A stretch of DNA of 64,000 nt, from assembly GCF_963854185.1 (NCBI RefSeq), contig NC_085011.1:14767803-14831802 (forward strand), read 5' to 3'. The DNA is from Sardina pilchardus. Its lineage: Eukaryota > Chordata > Actinopteri > Clupeiformes > Clupeidae. Below are positions 37,901-48,100 of the stretch, in pieces. The notes beneath the pieces were generated by a model. The model worked only from the letters and a program-made list of their open reading frames with translations. It was not told where the DNA came from and did not search any database. The position numbers and the translations under genes were made by a program. How positions within the stretch are numbered: position 1 is the stretch's first letter; each line of letters starts with the position of its first letter.

Positions 37901-39305
37901 CAGGTTCAAAATGTTGCTAGATACGGATAAGATGTTTGTTGTATAAATAGGTGTGCTAGACATAGGCATCCCCACCATCCACAAGGTTGGGCACTGATTT
38001 AGATCAACAATATCTAATAGTATTTTTTATTTTTGTTATATATGTGTGTTTTTTTTTTAAATATATATATATTTCTACACTTACAGTATATGTAAATACA
38101 GTCTTACCTAGTTTATCAATGGTGGTAATTAAATCAGAGGGGACAAAAGAATCTAAGTCAGCCTCAAGAATTCCAAGCGGGTCCAGCTGTGCTGCATGAT
38201 GACCACGGACCTACAGTATGACAACAAGAATATGGGGGCAGAGAAGTAAGATATACTGTAGCTGACACAATAAACAGAGAGTAAGTGGTGAGCTGAGAAC
38301 CCACACACTGAAAGGCAGCTTTCAACACCATTGCCAACTGTGGCTTGTTTGCAATAGCTGTGGGAGATATCCCAACAGGCCAGTCACATTAGCTGGAATC
38401 GTAATCATGTCTCTGCCAAGACAGAATTTAATAAATCCCTTAGATAGTTCTCCCCATTCATCAGAGGGAGACAGAACACATTGCCACCTGTTTTGTTTAA
38501 GAAATCTCTTTCATTTCTGAAAAAGAGGGAAGCTTATCCAAGTAGGGTAATGTTAATAGTGCCATTTGCATACGCAAAACATGTAGCAAACTGTATTTTC
38601 ATCCTAATTATTATGTCTACATTGACCCTCATTCATTTCAAACGTGTGTTTGTATGTTATAGCATATATGATGTATAATGATATATGATAATATGCCTAT
38701 AGCCTACCATGTACTTACAGGATAAGTCAAATGCGACTAGAAAACAGACACAGTGTACCTGATATGCTCTGATGAGAGTGTGGACGGCCAAGTGGTCCTC
38801 TACCACCTTTTGGGACATTGCAGGGGTCTGAGACATGGCTCTGCCCTGTAGTAGAGAGGAGGGGCGTCTAGCCTCTGTGTCCCCTACAGGCGTAGCGGCT
38901 TGAGCATTACGGAAGTATGCATCCCAGGACTGAGAGAGGAAGAATCAAGCAATAAGACTGGTACCCAGATTATCAGATTATTCCCAAGATAGACAAAAAC
39001 CCTCTTCTAAGATAACAGCCATTATATTCTGTAAGCTACAGTATATGTGATAATAAACTGTGGGTAGGTTTAGTGAAAGAGGTGGGCACATGTACCTCAT
39101 GGACATTCTTATGGTCCTCCAGCCAAGCATAGTACATTTCCTCCACATAGCTGGAGCTGCATGCTAGAGAGGGCTCGACAGCCCCCGAGGAACAGCCACG
39201 GCAGGGGTTGTATCTCCCCCCTGCCCCTGCCCCTGCCCCAGCTCGTCCTCTCAACCAAAAGCTCCCTCCCCTTAGAGCACCAGCCAGTGCCCTGAGCTGA
39301 CTCAT
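23590..39305 (-). CDS. ogdhl: 2-oxoglutarate dehydrogenase-like E1 (OGDHL), 22 coding exons
   Basis: This is a thiamine-diphosphate-dependent E1 of the mitochondrial 2-oxoglutarate dehydrogenase complex (TCA cycle). Exons, 5' to 3' on the minus strand: 39305-39096, 38929-38759, 38210-38108, 37168-37053, 36698-36544, 36428-36282, 36190-36100, 35995-35816, 31658-31530, 31438-31259, 31135-30983, 30001-29899, 29713-29585, 29117-28967, 27169-27042, 26847-26669, 26132-26061, 25369-25244, 24751-24679, 24574-24411, 24210-24056, 23713-23590. All phases join: 1012 residues (human OGDHL 1010). The N-terminus MSQLR is Arg-rich, as in a transit peptide. Marks are EDFLARKW, GMPHRGRLNVLANV, SGDVKYHLGMYHER, the ThDP motif HGDAAFAGQG...VVVNNQ (398-434), SGQDVERGTFSHRH and WCQEEHKNMGYY. 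Assignment to OGDHL rather than OGDH rests on MSQLR and synteny. A CAG|AGGGCC-type acceptor just upstream of the ATG suggests a non-coding first exon. Confidence 0.96.
26339..26642. mobile_element. MITE with aggagcattcacacc ends (Harbinger-like)
   Basis: The long inverted ends begin aggagcattcacaccaagaa and carry repeated cgataa units; the other end reads ttcttggtgtgaacgtgcct. TAA flanks both sides (26336-26338, 26643-26645), fitting the 3-bp duplication of PIF/Harbinger elements. It lies in an OGDHL intron. Confidence 0.7.
27170..28850 (-). other. OGDHL intron, no other gene seen
   Basis: No coding homology or clear repeat was seen in most of this intron. Its ends carry good splice signals. 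A few non-repetitive stretches (about 28090-28230) look unique and could be regulatory, but there is no direct evidence. Confidence 0.5.
28834..28950. repeat. (CA)n-(GA)n microsatellite next to an OGDHL donor
   Basis: CA units pass into an interrupted GA tract whose edge is about 16 bases from the donor of the OGDHL exon at 28967. In the transcript it is a CU-rich tract immediately downstream of the 5' splice site. Confidence 0.95.
31790..35540 (+). mobile_element. L2-type LINE, 5'-truncated, antisense in an OGDHL intron
   Basis: This is a non-LTR retrotransposon with an open reading frame (separate entry) and a 3' UTR. It ends in the conserved fish L2 tail: gaagcgccttgagac, ttggcgctctataaata, then (ATTGA)n at 35511-35538. 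It lacks ORF1 and the first part of the endonuclease, so it is truncated at the usual 5' end. It fills almost all of the intron between the OGDHL exons at 31530-31658 and 35816-35995. A clean target duplication was not found; a short ttaatcta match at 31742 and 35538 is the best candidate. Confidence 0.9.
31796..34651 (+). CDS. LINE ORF2: endonuclease and reverse transcriptase, 951 codons open
   Basis: This encodes the replication protein of an L2/CR1-like LINE. An APE-type endonuclease comes first: LTETWL with E18, GDFNIH with D128 and N130, and a TDHH block. The reverse transcriptase follows with YRPISNLPFMSKILEK, GFRAHHSTESALVKVFND, LDLSAAFDTIDHDILLHRL, GVPQGSVLGPLLFSLYM and the catalytic YADD at 672-675. 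The usual C-terminal HWLPVKSRIDFK...TYKAINGRAPEYI and a LLWNNLPP motif end the frame. No stop or frameshift interrupts it, which suggests recent insertion. The extreme N-terminus of the endonuclease is missing, and there is no natural ATG at the frame's first codon (TTG), so autonomous activity is unlikely. Confidence 0.9.
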   Translation: MVNEIITDNHIDIMCLTETWLKPDEYLPLNESTPPSYLNHHVPRLTGRGGGVATIYHSSLLTSPKPAQFTSFEVLILNFIHPDWKNNPPVTVVTLYRPPGPYTNFLEEFSDFHSTLVVQTEKILILGDFNIHMDNVNDSLTIAFQSLIDHLGFCQNINSPTHNHTIDLVLSYGINIEQLTIIPQHPTLTDHHLITFEMTLHYVVPNSTHYYSRGLSEKTNADFLEQIPLTLSTFLTQEILEGPSLKIEGPSLNPTEVDLLTDNVMNALHSTLDSVAPLKKKIRKQTRRAPWYTTETKSLKQKTRKLEQKWHTTKMEVFRQAWRDSLITYRQALNKAKSAYYSSLIEENRNNTKFLFSTISRLTKSHNEVSQSIPLSLNSNDFMDFFNDKIETIRVKIDNQSVSPNTHTPLLYESENLTESQLQPRTTFNSFTPIDTLELTSTISSSKSATSLLDPIPTHLLKTALPLLDNALLQILNNSMLLGHVPQQFKMSVIKPSLKKPSLDPNILANYRPISNLPFMSKILEKIVSKQIGAYLQMNNIQELYQSGFRAHHSTESALVKVFNDLLIAADNGYASILVLLDLSAAFDTIDHDILLHRLEHSIGIKDSALAWFRSYLTNRQQFVQVHNEPSTQTMVKYGVPQGSVLGPLLFSLYMLPLGSVIRKHGINFHSYADDTQLYISIKPDDPTPLAKLNTCLRDIKIWMTNNFLLLNSDKTEVMVLGPKKIRDILSTSQVTYSDLSLTSSTSVKNLGVIIDQELLLSSHIKQITKTSFFHLRNISKIRKSLSLPDAEKLIHAFVTSRLDYCNALYAGCNNTCVKSLQLIQNAAARTLTRTKKYEHISPILASLHWLPVKSRIDFKILLLTYKAINGRAPEYIKDLLVPYNPPRPLRSQNTGLLVTPRISKTTVGGRAFCYCAPLLWNNLPPSIRLADTLPIFKSRLKTYLFSASYS
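37561..37746. mobile_element. Foldback element, 72-bp arms, copy 2 of the 'gatggggcggcaacaa' family
   Basis: The arms 37561-37632 and 37675-37746 are inverted repeats differing at about one base, around a 42-base centre containing atgatggggcggcaacaa. ccataaa occurs just before the element and again 2 bases after it, a possible target duplication. It lies in an OGDHL intron. It is related by its core to the element at 12818. Confidence 0.8.
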
Positions 39306-41419
39306 TTCTGGCCCTCTATAACATGAAAGAGAAAGCAGTCAACGCACACCACAGCATAAACATGAATGTTGTTATATAGGCTAAGCTTGGATATAGCCCA
39401 GGCTACTCCTAAAAGAAAATGTAGCCCATTTGTAGGCCTAAGTTTCCTATAACAGAGTCGCTCTCTTAAGTATGTCCAAGCCTGCTGCACTTTGTAGGTA
39501 AGCTACGGTGTTCGATGCCCTGTCAGCTAGGCTATCTGACTGTGATCAATCACAGGAAGTCCTGCTAAGGATGTCTCAGATGTCTCATCATTTTTTGCTC
39601 GCAGAAACCGTCTGGGTGCGAACAGTCTAGCATACTGCATCAGCTTCCCAAAAGGGGACTCCCAAAACGTTCAAAGTGCGCAACGAGGCGAGAGATGGTA
39701 ACACACATACACAAGTAAATAAATAAATAAAACAGTAAACTGCACATCAATTGGCGGTTACAAAACGCTGATAACAGAAACTGTTTGCACGGTAACATAA
39801 AAAGACGTAGCCTAGTTCATCGCTCTATGTAGAATACTGTTTTCGCTGGGAAGAAATATAGCGGAACATTGCGCTGTACACTAAGGTATCTGCAGCATAC
39901 AGTAGCCTACAAGCAGCGCTCTGGCTCACGCACAGGTCTGTTGGTGTAGTGATGTTCCTCGGTTCCTTTCCGATGTCTATCGGGTTTTTTTTCTTATAAA
40001 TCACCGCAGAGGTTATCGTGAGGAAGACCGTCCGTTTCAGCTTCGACCCAGGTGCAGAACATTATTTCTTTATTCTGGGTCGCCTGGTTTTCCAGTTCAG
40101 CTAATCCCTCAACGCCAAATCCGCATAATCCTCTGTTTGAAGCAGCAAAATACATTCGATGAGCATATAATCAACTTTCCACTGACAAGTCAATCCGCAC
40201 CAGCTATCGAAACATTGTTCAAATAGCAGTTTATATGAAAGGCCACTCAACCTGAAGTAGCATATTCCTGGACGTTGGAACAGTAAACGCACCTGATGCA
40301 GGTTAGTCCATAGGCTGCAGCAGCAACATAAGACAGGGCAACTTTACAGTGAATAGCACGTGTTGTAAATCTGCTATGCCCACAGGTGACAATTGGACTA
40401 TAAAAGAGTTCGGTTAGTGTGACACAACGAGTCCAGGCCTATTTATTAAGTAGGCCTAGGCTATCTGGGCAGGCCTATCTGATTTTCCTCGAGGAACCTG
40501 AATTATAGATGTCCTATATAAAGCGTTTATGGATTTTGTACCAGAAACGTAGGCTACATTTTTACCTCTAAATATCTAATAGGGGAAAATATTAGTGTTT
40601 TTGAATTCAAACATTGAGACATACTGAGACACCTGTCCTGCCATCTCAGGTGTCGAATACATAAGCTAGCCAACTTTTTTTTTTTCATTTTTATTATTAT
40701 TTTTTTTTTTAACTTAACCCTAAAATGCCAGGCCCTGTCATGGACACATCTGTTAGAATGATTTCCTGAAATTCTGTTACACAAATAACATTTTCTTATT
40801 GATCACATGTCCCTGTTTGTATATAACAGTCTTGTAATCCACATAAGAAATCTAGGCATTTTAACAAATAGTGGATGGTAAGCAGATAGTCCTGATAAGG
40901 CACTATTGTTTTTTCTATCACCTTTACAAGGAGATTGTAAACACATAATGGTATAAGCCTATAGCCCCACACTCATCTACATAGTTCATGTGACACTATT
41001 GAGTTCATGGATTTTTTGACAGGAAAACTTGTTTAGTTATGCATGCATTAAATAAAATAGTGGTTAAAAAATTAAGTAAAAATAAAGATGATATACGCCA
41101 TGTCACAGTATCTGGCCCCATCACAGGCAGTGAAAAGGATGTGACGGGGGGCCTGACAGTCAGCTATTTTAACTGCCGTTGCTCTGTCCGTTAACATGTT
41201 ACCATCAAAACTGTCTGAATGCACACAGGAGTTTTCAGTGTGACAGAGCCTGACACTTCAGCTTATGCCAGAAAAAGTATGCAAAACATAGTTGAAAATC
41301 AGCAGTTCAATCAGGCACACCTGCAAGTGTACGGCCGTATGCATCAGGCTACTCAATGAGAGAACATTTCCCTTGTGTGTGTGTATTCATACCAAATTGG
41401 CCTACCATAACTTCCTAAT

Positions 41420-41449
41420 TCTTGAATTTCCCCTTGGGGATCAATGAAG

Positions 41450-41487
<38 letters not shown>
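41420..41487 (+). repeat. Retroposon tail with (CTAT)n
   Basis: The sequence cttgaatttccccttgggg followed by atcaatgaagtatctat and about eight CTAT units is the well-known 3' end of Rex3/RTE-type fish LINEs. Only the tail is present. Confidence 0.7.
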
Positions 41488-42446
41488 ACTCTGCATAGTA
41501 CTCCATTGACTGCATGTCAGTAAGCCATTTACAATTTACTGTAAAGTTAGTGAACATGTCTGTATGGGTGTGCGTACCATAGCATTCATTCCGGCAGGCG
41601 CCCCTGAGTTCAATGACAAAACTCTATCAAAACTCAATGTAGTTGTCACCTTTGCCAAATGATTTTGATTCTTCTAAAAGGTGTATTGGACAATCTAAGT
41701 GGTGTTTTATGTCAATGTGACAGGACATTATGCAAACATGGGGATAGTGAAACACTAATTATTTGTAGAATTTGTGAATAATTTTGTGTTCTATTGCTGC
41801 CCTAAATCTATTGCTATTAATGGAAACAACTTAAATTTGTCATTAATTGTGTCCCCCGCCCCCCTAAAAAAACATATTTAATTATAGCCAATCTATGGAA
41901 GACGTAGATCAAATTGGACTGAGGACAGTCCATTTTTCAGGATTTGTAATTTTCAAGTGTGATTTTAATGAAGAAAAAAAAAAAAAAAATCTAACCTAAC
42001 CTAATGAATAAATAATACTAACTCAAATCAATCAGCTAGTCAGTTTAAAACTTTTTTGGATTATACAAGTTTTACTCGTTCCAGGACACATCATTTACGT
42101 TACTGGAAGAATGTCCAATAAAGAGAAATTACACATCCTATCATTAGCCAAACAAACACCCAGGGCTGCCTTTCATAGTTAAGCTATCTAAGTCAATTAC
42201 AATTTCCATTCCCCAGAGGGATCTGGCATTACTCATTTGTCCCACTGGTTTCCATCACTGAGATTTATGGACTTTCACCTTCGCGTGGGCTAATTGCTTT
42301 CTACCCCCACCTCTATTCAGTCTCCCGTTTCATCAGGCTTTCTCCAGGAAGGAGCACACATCAATCATAACGGAAACATAACAGTGACTCTCAAAAGAAC
42401 AGGTTTTGGCTATCCGGGACTCTTTTATACAATTGGGCAGTAGAAC

Positions 42447-42493
42447 AAAATAATAATAATAATCATAATCATAATAATAATAATAATAATAAA
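42447..42493. repeat. (ATA)n microsatellite
   Basis: A tract of AATAAT units with a few C interruptions lies in the intergenic region. Confidence 0.9.
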
Positions 42494-42601
42494 CTGGGTG
42501 ATTTGTATCTAAAGCTTACAGCCATAACCATACATAATGGGATGGCCATAACAGTAAGCCTATCAAATAAAGTGTCAAAACTGCATAGTTGGAACAGTTA
42601 T

Positions 42602-42739
42602 TGGCCGGGTTTCCCAAAATTGTTAAGAAGCTCTTAAGTGCTAAGAACTTCTTAGGAGCGTTGTAAGAATGTTCTAAGAACGCTCCAAAGAAGTTCTTCG
42701 GACTTAAGAGCTTCTTAACGATTTTGGGAAACCCGGCCA
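42602..42739. mobile_element. Palindromic MITE with tggccgggtttccca ends
   Basis: The 138-base unit is a near-complete palindrome: tggccgggtttcccaaaat at one end, attttgggaaacccggcca at the other, with repeated taagaa/ttctta units inside. It is non-coding; the long minus-strand frame across it is a by-product. Confidence 0.8.
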
Positions 42740-43099
42740 TTTGCTGTTCATATTGAGGAGATGCAATATTTTGAACTTTTGGCACTATACTTCAGAAAAA
42801 CTGCATTTTTTGTCTCATAACTGTAGTCAGTTTTTAGGGTAGGGTGCCTTTCATAGCGCAACACACACACTTGGTCAAGCAATGCTTAAACATTGAAATG
42901 TAAATTTGTGTCTCTCACAATAGGTGGGTATATCCTTGTTTCACTGGCAACATATTAAAGGAATTTGTCTTGTGTATACGCTCTCATAGTTACCATGTCG
43001 AGGAGATATTTCTGTTTTACATTTCCTCACCTAAGTTATTCTACTAATTCTCCCCCTTCTCATAACTATCCTCTTACAGGTTAACAGAAAAAAAAGCAT

Positions 43100-43215
43100 T
43101 AATTTAGCAGATGTTTTTTTCTAAAGCGACTTACAGCAATAATAACATTTAAGAACATTTACAGTAAGCTACAGTGCAGAGGAGACCATAACTAGGAACT
43201 ACCACTGGCTATGGT
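43100..43215. repeat. Teleost 'tagcagat...aaagcgacttaca' repeat fragment
   Basis: The motif ttagcagatg...ctaaagcgacttaca is a diverged copy of a very common fish interspersed repeat. It is recognised by motif only. Confidence 0.55.
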
Positions 43216-43540
43216 CTCTGCTTGCACTGTCGCTTAAATTGATAAATTGATATTATGTAAACTTGGTATTTTCTTAGGTCAGTGTCACCATGAGAATAAG
43301 CATTCCCCATCCTAAGGGTGTGCATGTGTGAACATCAGGACAGACCTGAAAATGACTGCCCAATATGCCCTGCAGCATCGCCTATCCTGTGGAACTTTCT
43401 TGCTTGCCCAATCTCACCACACACGTGGCTGCCTCTGAAGTTCTCAGGGTGACTGTAGAGACTCAAAAGGTGAACATGTAACACTTTTCATAACATTCAG
43501 CTAATATCTCCTCATGCTTGCGCTCCTATTTTTTTTAGTA

Positions 43541-43573
<33 letters not shown>

Positions 43574-45190
43574 TGCTCTCCAGTCCTGGCTCCTTGAACT
43601 GGAATCAAACAAAGTGGAGGTAGGAAAGTGGTCGAACAAAAAAACAAAAAAACTGTGTGGTTCCCTTAGGAATACTAAAGGGAGGCATAAGCTACATCTC
43701 TGGTGTGTTTTGTTTGGTTCTTGGTTAAATCAAGTTCAAGTTCTTTTGGAGAAAAATGTCTGCTAAGAAATGTAGAAGTATAACATAAACAATCCGGCTG
43801 CACTGGTAAATTCAACATGTTTAAAGGCATACTATGCAATTCTTTGAAAGTCACTTTGATGGTAAACTAACCTGTAATAGGGAGAATCAAGCATCATCCG
43901 TAGCTCTAGCCTAGCCGTCTACGGGGAACCAGCCTTGCAGCTTTCTTTCTCTCAACCCAGAAAATCACAAATTGCTTTATAGCAATTGTGCAATAGCCTA
44001 CTATTCGTAGGTAAATCGTGTAATATTACCTTGTCAGTCGACATGGCTCTTCAGAAATTATCTTAGTCAGGTTGTAAACAAATTCATCTGTACCATGCCC
44101 AGGGGGAAGGGGGCTAGTCTTGAGTATTTATGACAGTTGTGTCAAATAAAAACACCCCGTAACTGCAGGGGGGGCACAGTAGCCGAAAACCCTGTAACTG
44201 CATTAAGAAAAACATAATAATAAACTCTGCTGAGCAGATTTCTGGATGGACACACATGACCATCTAACAACACAGCACAAAAAAGCACAAAGAACATAAT
44301 AAATACATAATATACCAAAGAATAAATAAACCACTGATGATGGCAGCTTCATACTTGGAGGTTGAGCAGCTTCAACTGTTTAATAATAATAGTTTAAAGT
44401 TTAATTAACAAATAATTGTACAATGCATAATACAGAAAATATTTACTACCCTATTAAATCCCAAATATAACAAAATTAAAGACACAAATTAAGAATAGAA
44501 ATCCCACCCCACACCCCCTATCATGATAGCCTGTTAAAACATCATGCAAGGAATATATGAAAAGTTATCAAACCACCATCGCTTCAATAGACCCATTCAT
44601 ACGACAAAACTATTGTAGTGGGAAAGTTATTTTGATGATTGCGTTAACTGCAGTAATACCACACATACACTAGATGTGGAAAAAGGATTTAAGCTTTATT
44701 TATGCTGGGGATCTCAATCACATGGAACTGTGTTCCACTGCAGTCTGTATCTAGGTTGTTGTTTTCATGCATATTACTGAATACAACATACAACACCTCA
44801 GAAAACAACATATCATGTATGTATTGCAAGATTGACTCATTTCCATCAGTTTAAAGAATCTAAACACCAATAGTAGTGTCCTAATGTCTCATTCCACTGA
44901 CAATTTTCACAAGATCATGCAATACATTTGGCCACCATTGATTACGCAGTGCTATCTGTAAACCAACAAAATCTCAGAATGTGCCCAGACATTACAGCAA
45001 CCAAGATTAACTATTGCTATTTTCGTCAATTCTGTAGGACATTTGGTGACTCATTCAGAGTGCTATATTTGCAAGTAAAAGAAGACAAGGCATACTGTGC
45101 TTCTGTAGACTAGATCTCAGAATGGCATTGAAACAATTTTAAAAGTTTTCAGGCATTTCACCAAAAAGTGTTTAGATCCCTGTATTGAAG

Positions 45191-48100
45191 TCAGCCTGTA
45201 GATGGGCTAGGTGTTGCAGCAGTATTCTCAGTATCAGTGGGTTCAGGATCCGAGATGAGTCTCTCATAAAGAAATCCATATAAACTCACATCTGGCTGCG
45301 GCCCAGAGCAGTTCTTACATACAATGTTAAAGTACTGCTTTAGTTCTACGAAGAGTTTACCTGAGGAAAAGACAGATAGATAGACACATACATAGAAAGG
45401 CAGAGGGGAAAAGAAAGTGAATAAGACAAATTCATGAATCTTAGACTTCTTCAAATGCTAGATTTTCAGTCATTTTCAGTCATGGGCCCAACAGCTTTTC
45501 AGGAGTTTATGTGACATTGCCTACTACTCCACCAACAGGAAATCTGTACAAATATACAGTAATTTCCCGCATATAAGCCGCATTGTGTATAAGCCGCAGG
45601 ACAATGTTTTAAAAAAACGTCAAAACTGAAAATCTCACAAGAAACCAAAGTTTCCATATGTAATATCAACAAAATCATACTCAGGAAAGATGAAAGGGGA
45701 ATTGATTGAAAATGGTCATTACCAACAGTCACTGCTTTGTCTGTGAGGAATGTATGCAGGTCGCTCACATCCCTCATCAGTTCAGCATCCCCAAATGTAA
45801 AGTAAGCCATGTCCCGTCCACTTTCCGCGGCGGCCATCATTTGCAGCAAGGCTATGGAACAGAGAGACCATGAACATCCGAAACAACAAACAGACATTTT
45901 GAGACTGCCTTTCCAGGGACACCTTCATCACAGGCAAAAGTATCTCAAAAAATGTCAAGAAATACCTTCCTTGTGGCAAGGCAAGTTACAGCGTCCTACA
46001 AATACATTGGAACCCCAGGAAAGTTCAGTGAAAAGAAGTATAAAAAAATATCACAATGAAAGCAATGGTGAAAGATCTAACCTAAGAGAAGCACATTTAT
46101 TCTGAGAGAAACAGTACAAAAACAGTAGCTCATACAGATAAATTAACCATAACCAACCGTCACCATAAATTCACCGTCACCAACATTTTAAATCTAGTTG
46201 ATTTCTTCTATGTTGACTCACGTGTTTTTCAGTTTTGAGTGTTTGTTAATCACAGTAAAATTCTGTGATGAATCTGATTAAATTATTACCAATTGACAGC
46301 ACTAATACATTTGGATAAACAGTGTCTAGTATTGAAAAGACAAACTGGGCACATTTCTATCCAAACTAAATCTAAAAGGTAAATAGTCCATGTGTAACCA
46401 ACCCTATTAAGGAATTTAGTCTTAGTCACAGATTCAAATGAAAGTTCTCCCTAGTTTAAATATTTAAAGGGGATAGATGGTGATGACAGACTAATGACTA
46501 TGTTAAGACAAATGAGCATGGCCTGCAACATAAACTAGCAGGTGCTAAAATAAGAAACATCATTTCACTAAAGGGGAAGTGCTGATTAAAGTGCTATAAT
46601 ATTTATTGTGTATTTTGTAGCCCTTTTTGTTTTTCTAAAATAAATAAACAAACACACAAATAAATAGCCCCCTACTCTAGATCACTCACTGGGGTGGCTC
46701 AAGAAATCATCATCATTTTTCCACATGGAAAATATATGTTGCAAATAACAGTAAGTAAGTGGACAAATAGTCTTGAGCTAAATGAAAGGCACAGCAGGGC
46801 TCCATCATTTTGGATTTGCCTTCACCCCAGAGAGACCCAAGGAACTAGATGGTATTAAGATGAGAGGTCTCACAGTTAGGACACATTTATGTAACAGCTA
46901 TAATCACGAGACAGCAGTGATACATGTAGATAATCTAGGGAACAAGCTGAATTTAATTCAGAATGATTCATTTGAATACCTTTGAGTCGTGTGTCTCCTC
47001 TGAACGCTCCACATCCCCAGTTCCCCGTGGCAACAGCAGAGAGGTACTGGCTGCTCACTCCTGGTCGGAAAAATCCACAATACGCCTAGAAGGAATACAA
47101 CAAACAATACATGAGTATTCACCAACCACAGACACCGTGGTTCCTTTCCCTTGGTAGGGAATTCAACATGTAATTCCTTCAATTTGGGCAAAAGGTGGAG
47201 GTGGAGGTGTTATGTAAAGGAGGCAAATCCAAGTAATAGGAACAATATCTGTGAAACCAGTGGTGTAGTCTAGTTACAGTAGCTGTAGTGGGCATATTGT
47301 AATGTACTTTAGTTGTAGAGGGTATACTGTGATCAACCCCAAATGTTAATTCCTATCCTTGCCTATTTTAAGTGAGTATACTGAGATGGTGATTATTTTT
47401 AAGTGGGCATACTGCGTAGTCCCGCGTATCACGTAGACTACACCACTGTGTGAAACCATATCTGAGAGCCACAGCATGAGGGATATGGTGGTCAACTCTC
47501 AAGAGCTTGCCACATTTGACTTACCTTGTTTAGCTCTCTGATCATCTTGTCAGGCTGGAACTGCTCTAGAAAGTGTCTGTACTTCAATGCGTCTATCGCA
47601 ACTATCTCTGTGCATCTCCTCTGCCAATCATCTCTGAGAGAGATGAGAACACAGCACAAATGGGTTAGGAGAAATGAGGAATCGCTTTACAACCTCTTCA
47701 TAATTTCCAATACAACAATATTATATATCAACTGTTTAGAAATGCAACTCTCAATCATAAATCATAAATCAGGCTAATGTTATCTAGACATTATATGGTT
47801 TAACAGAGAATGTCACTTTTGTGTTGCTCAAAACTGATACTGCTATTGAAGAACAAAATCAATAAGCTACGTTCTTGCACATCAGTGGAAATGCAAAAGA
47901 CAAACAGGTGCAAGTTCTGCACAGGTCCTGTAAACACTCGAACCACTTGAAGGTCCAAAGTTTCATGGTGTTACCCATGGAGTGTGGACCTGTTCTCTTG
48001 GAACAGCCATGTCATAGTACTAGACTGATGCCATGCAAAGATTATGCAATTCCAGCGTTTTTGAGTCAATACAAAATGCATCATTAATGTGTCTTCCCTA

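Larger units (their letters stand above)
39306..45190. other. Intergenic region between OGDHL 5' end and PARG 3' end
   Basis: No protein-coding gene is supported. The OGDHL promoter and a non-coding first exon are expected in about 39316-40500 (minus strand), where the sequence is less AT-rich, but I could not place the exon. Repeats are listed separately. A minus-strand AATAAA (plus tttatt, 44695-44700) is a candidate PARG polyadenylation signal about 490 bases past its stop. Confidence 0.5.

Noticed and set aside
42516..42785. 89-residue minus-strand frame
   Set aside because: It runs across a palindromic MITE; palindromes give open frames on both strands.
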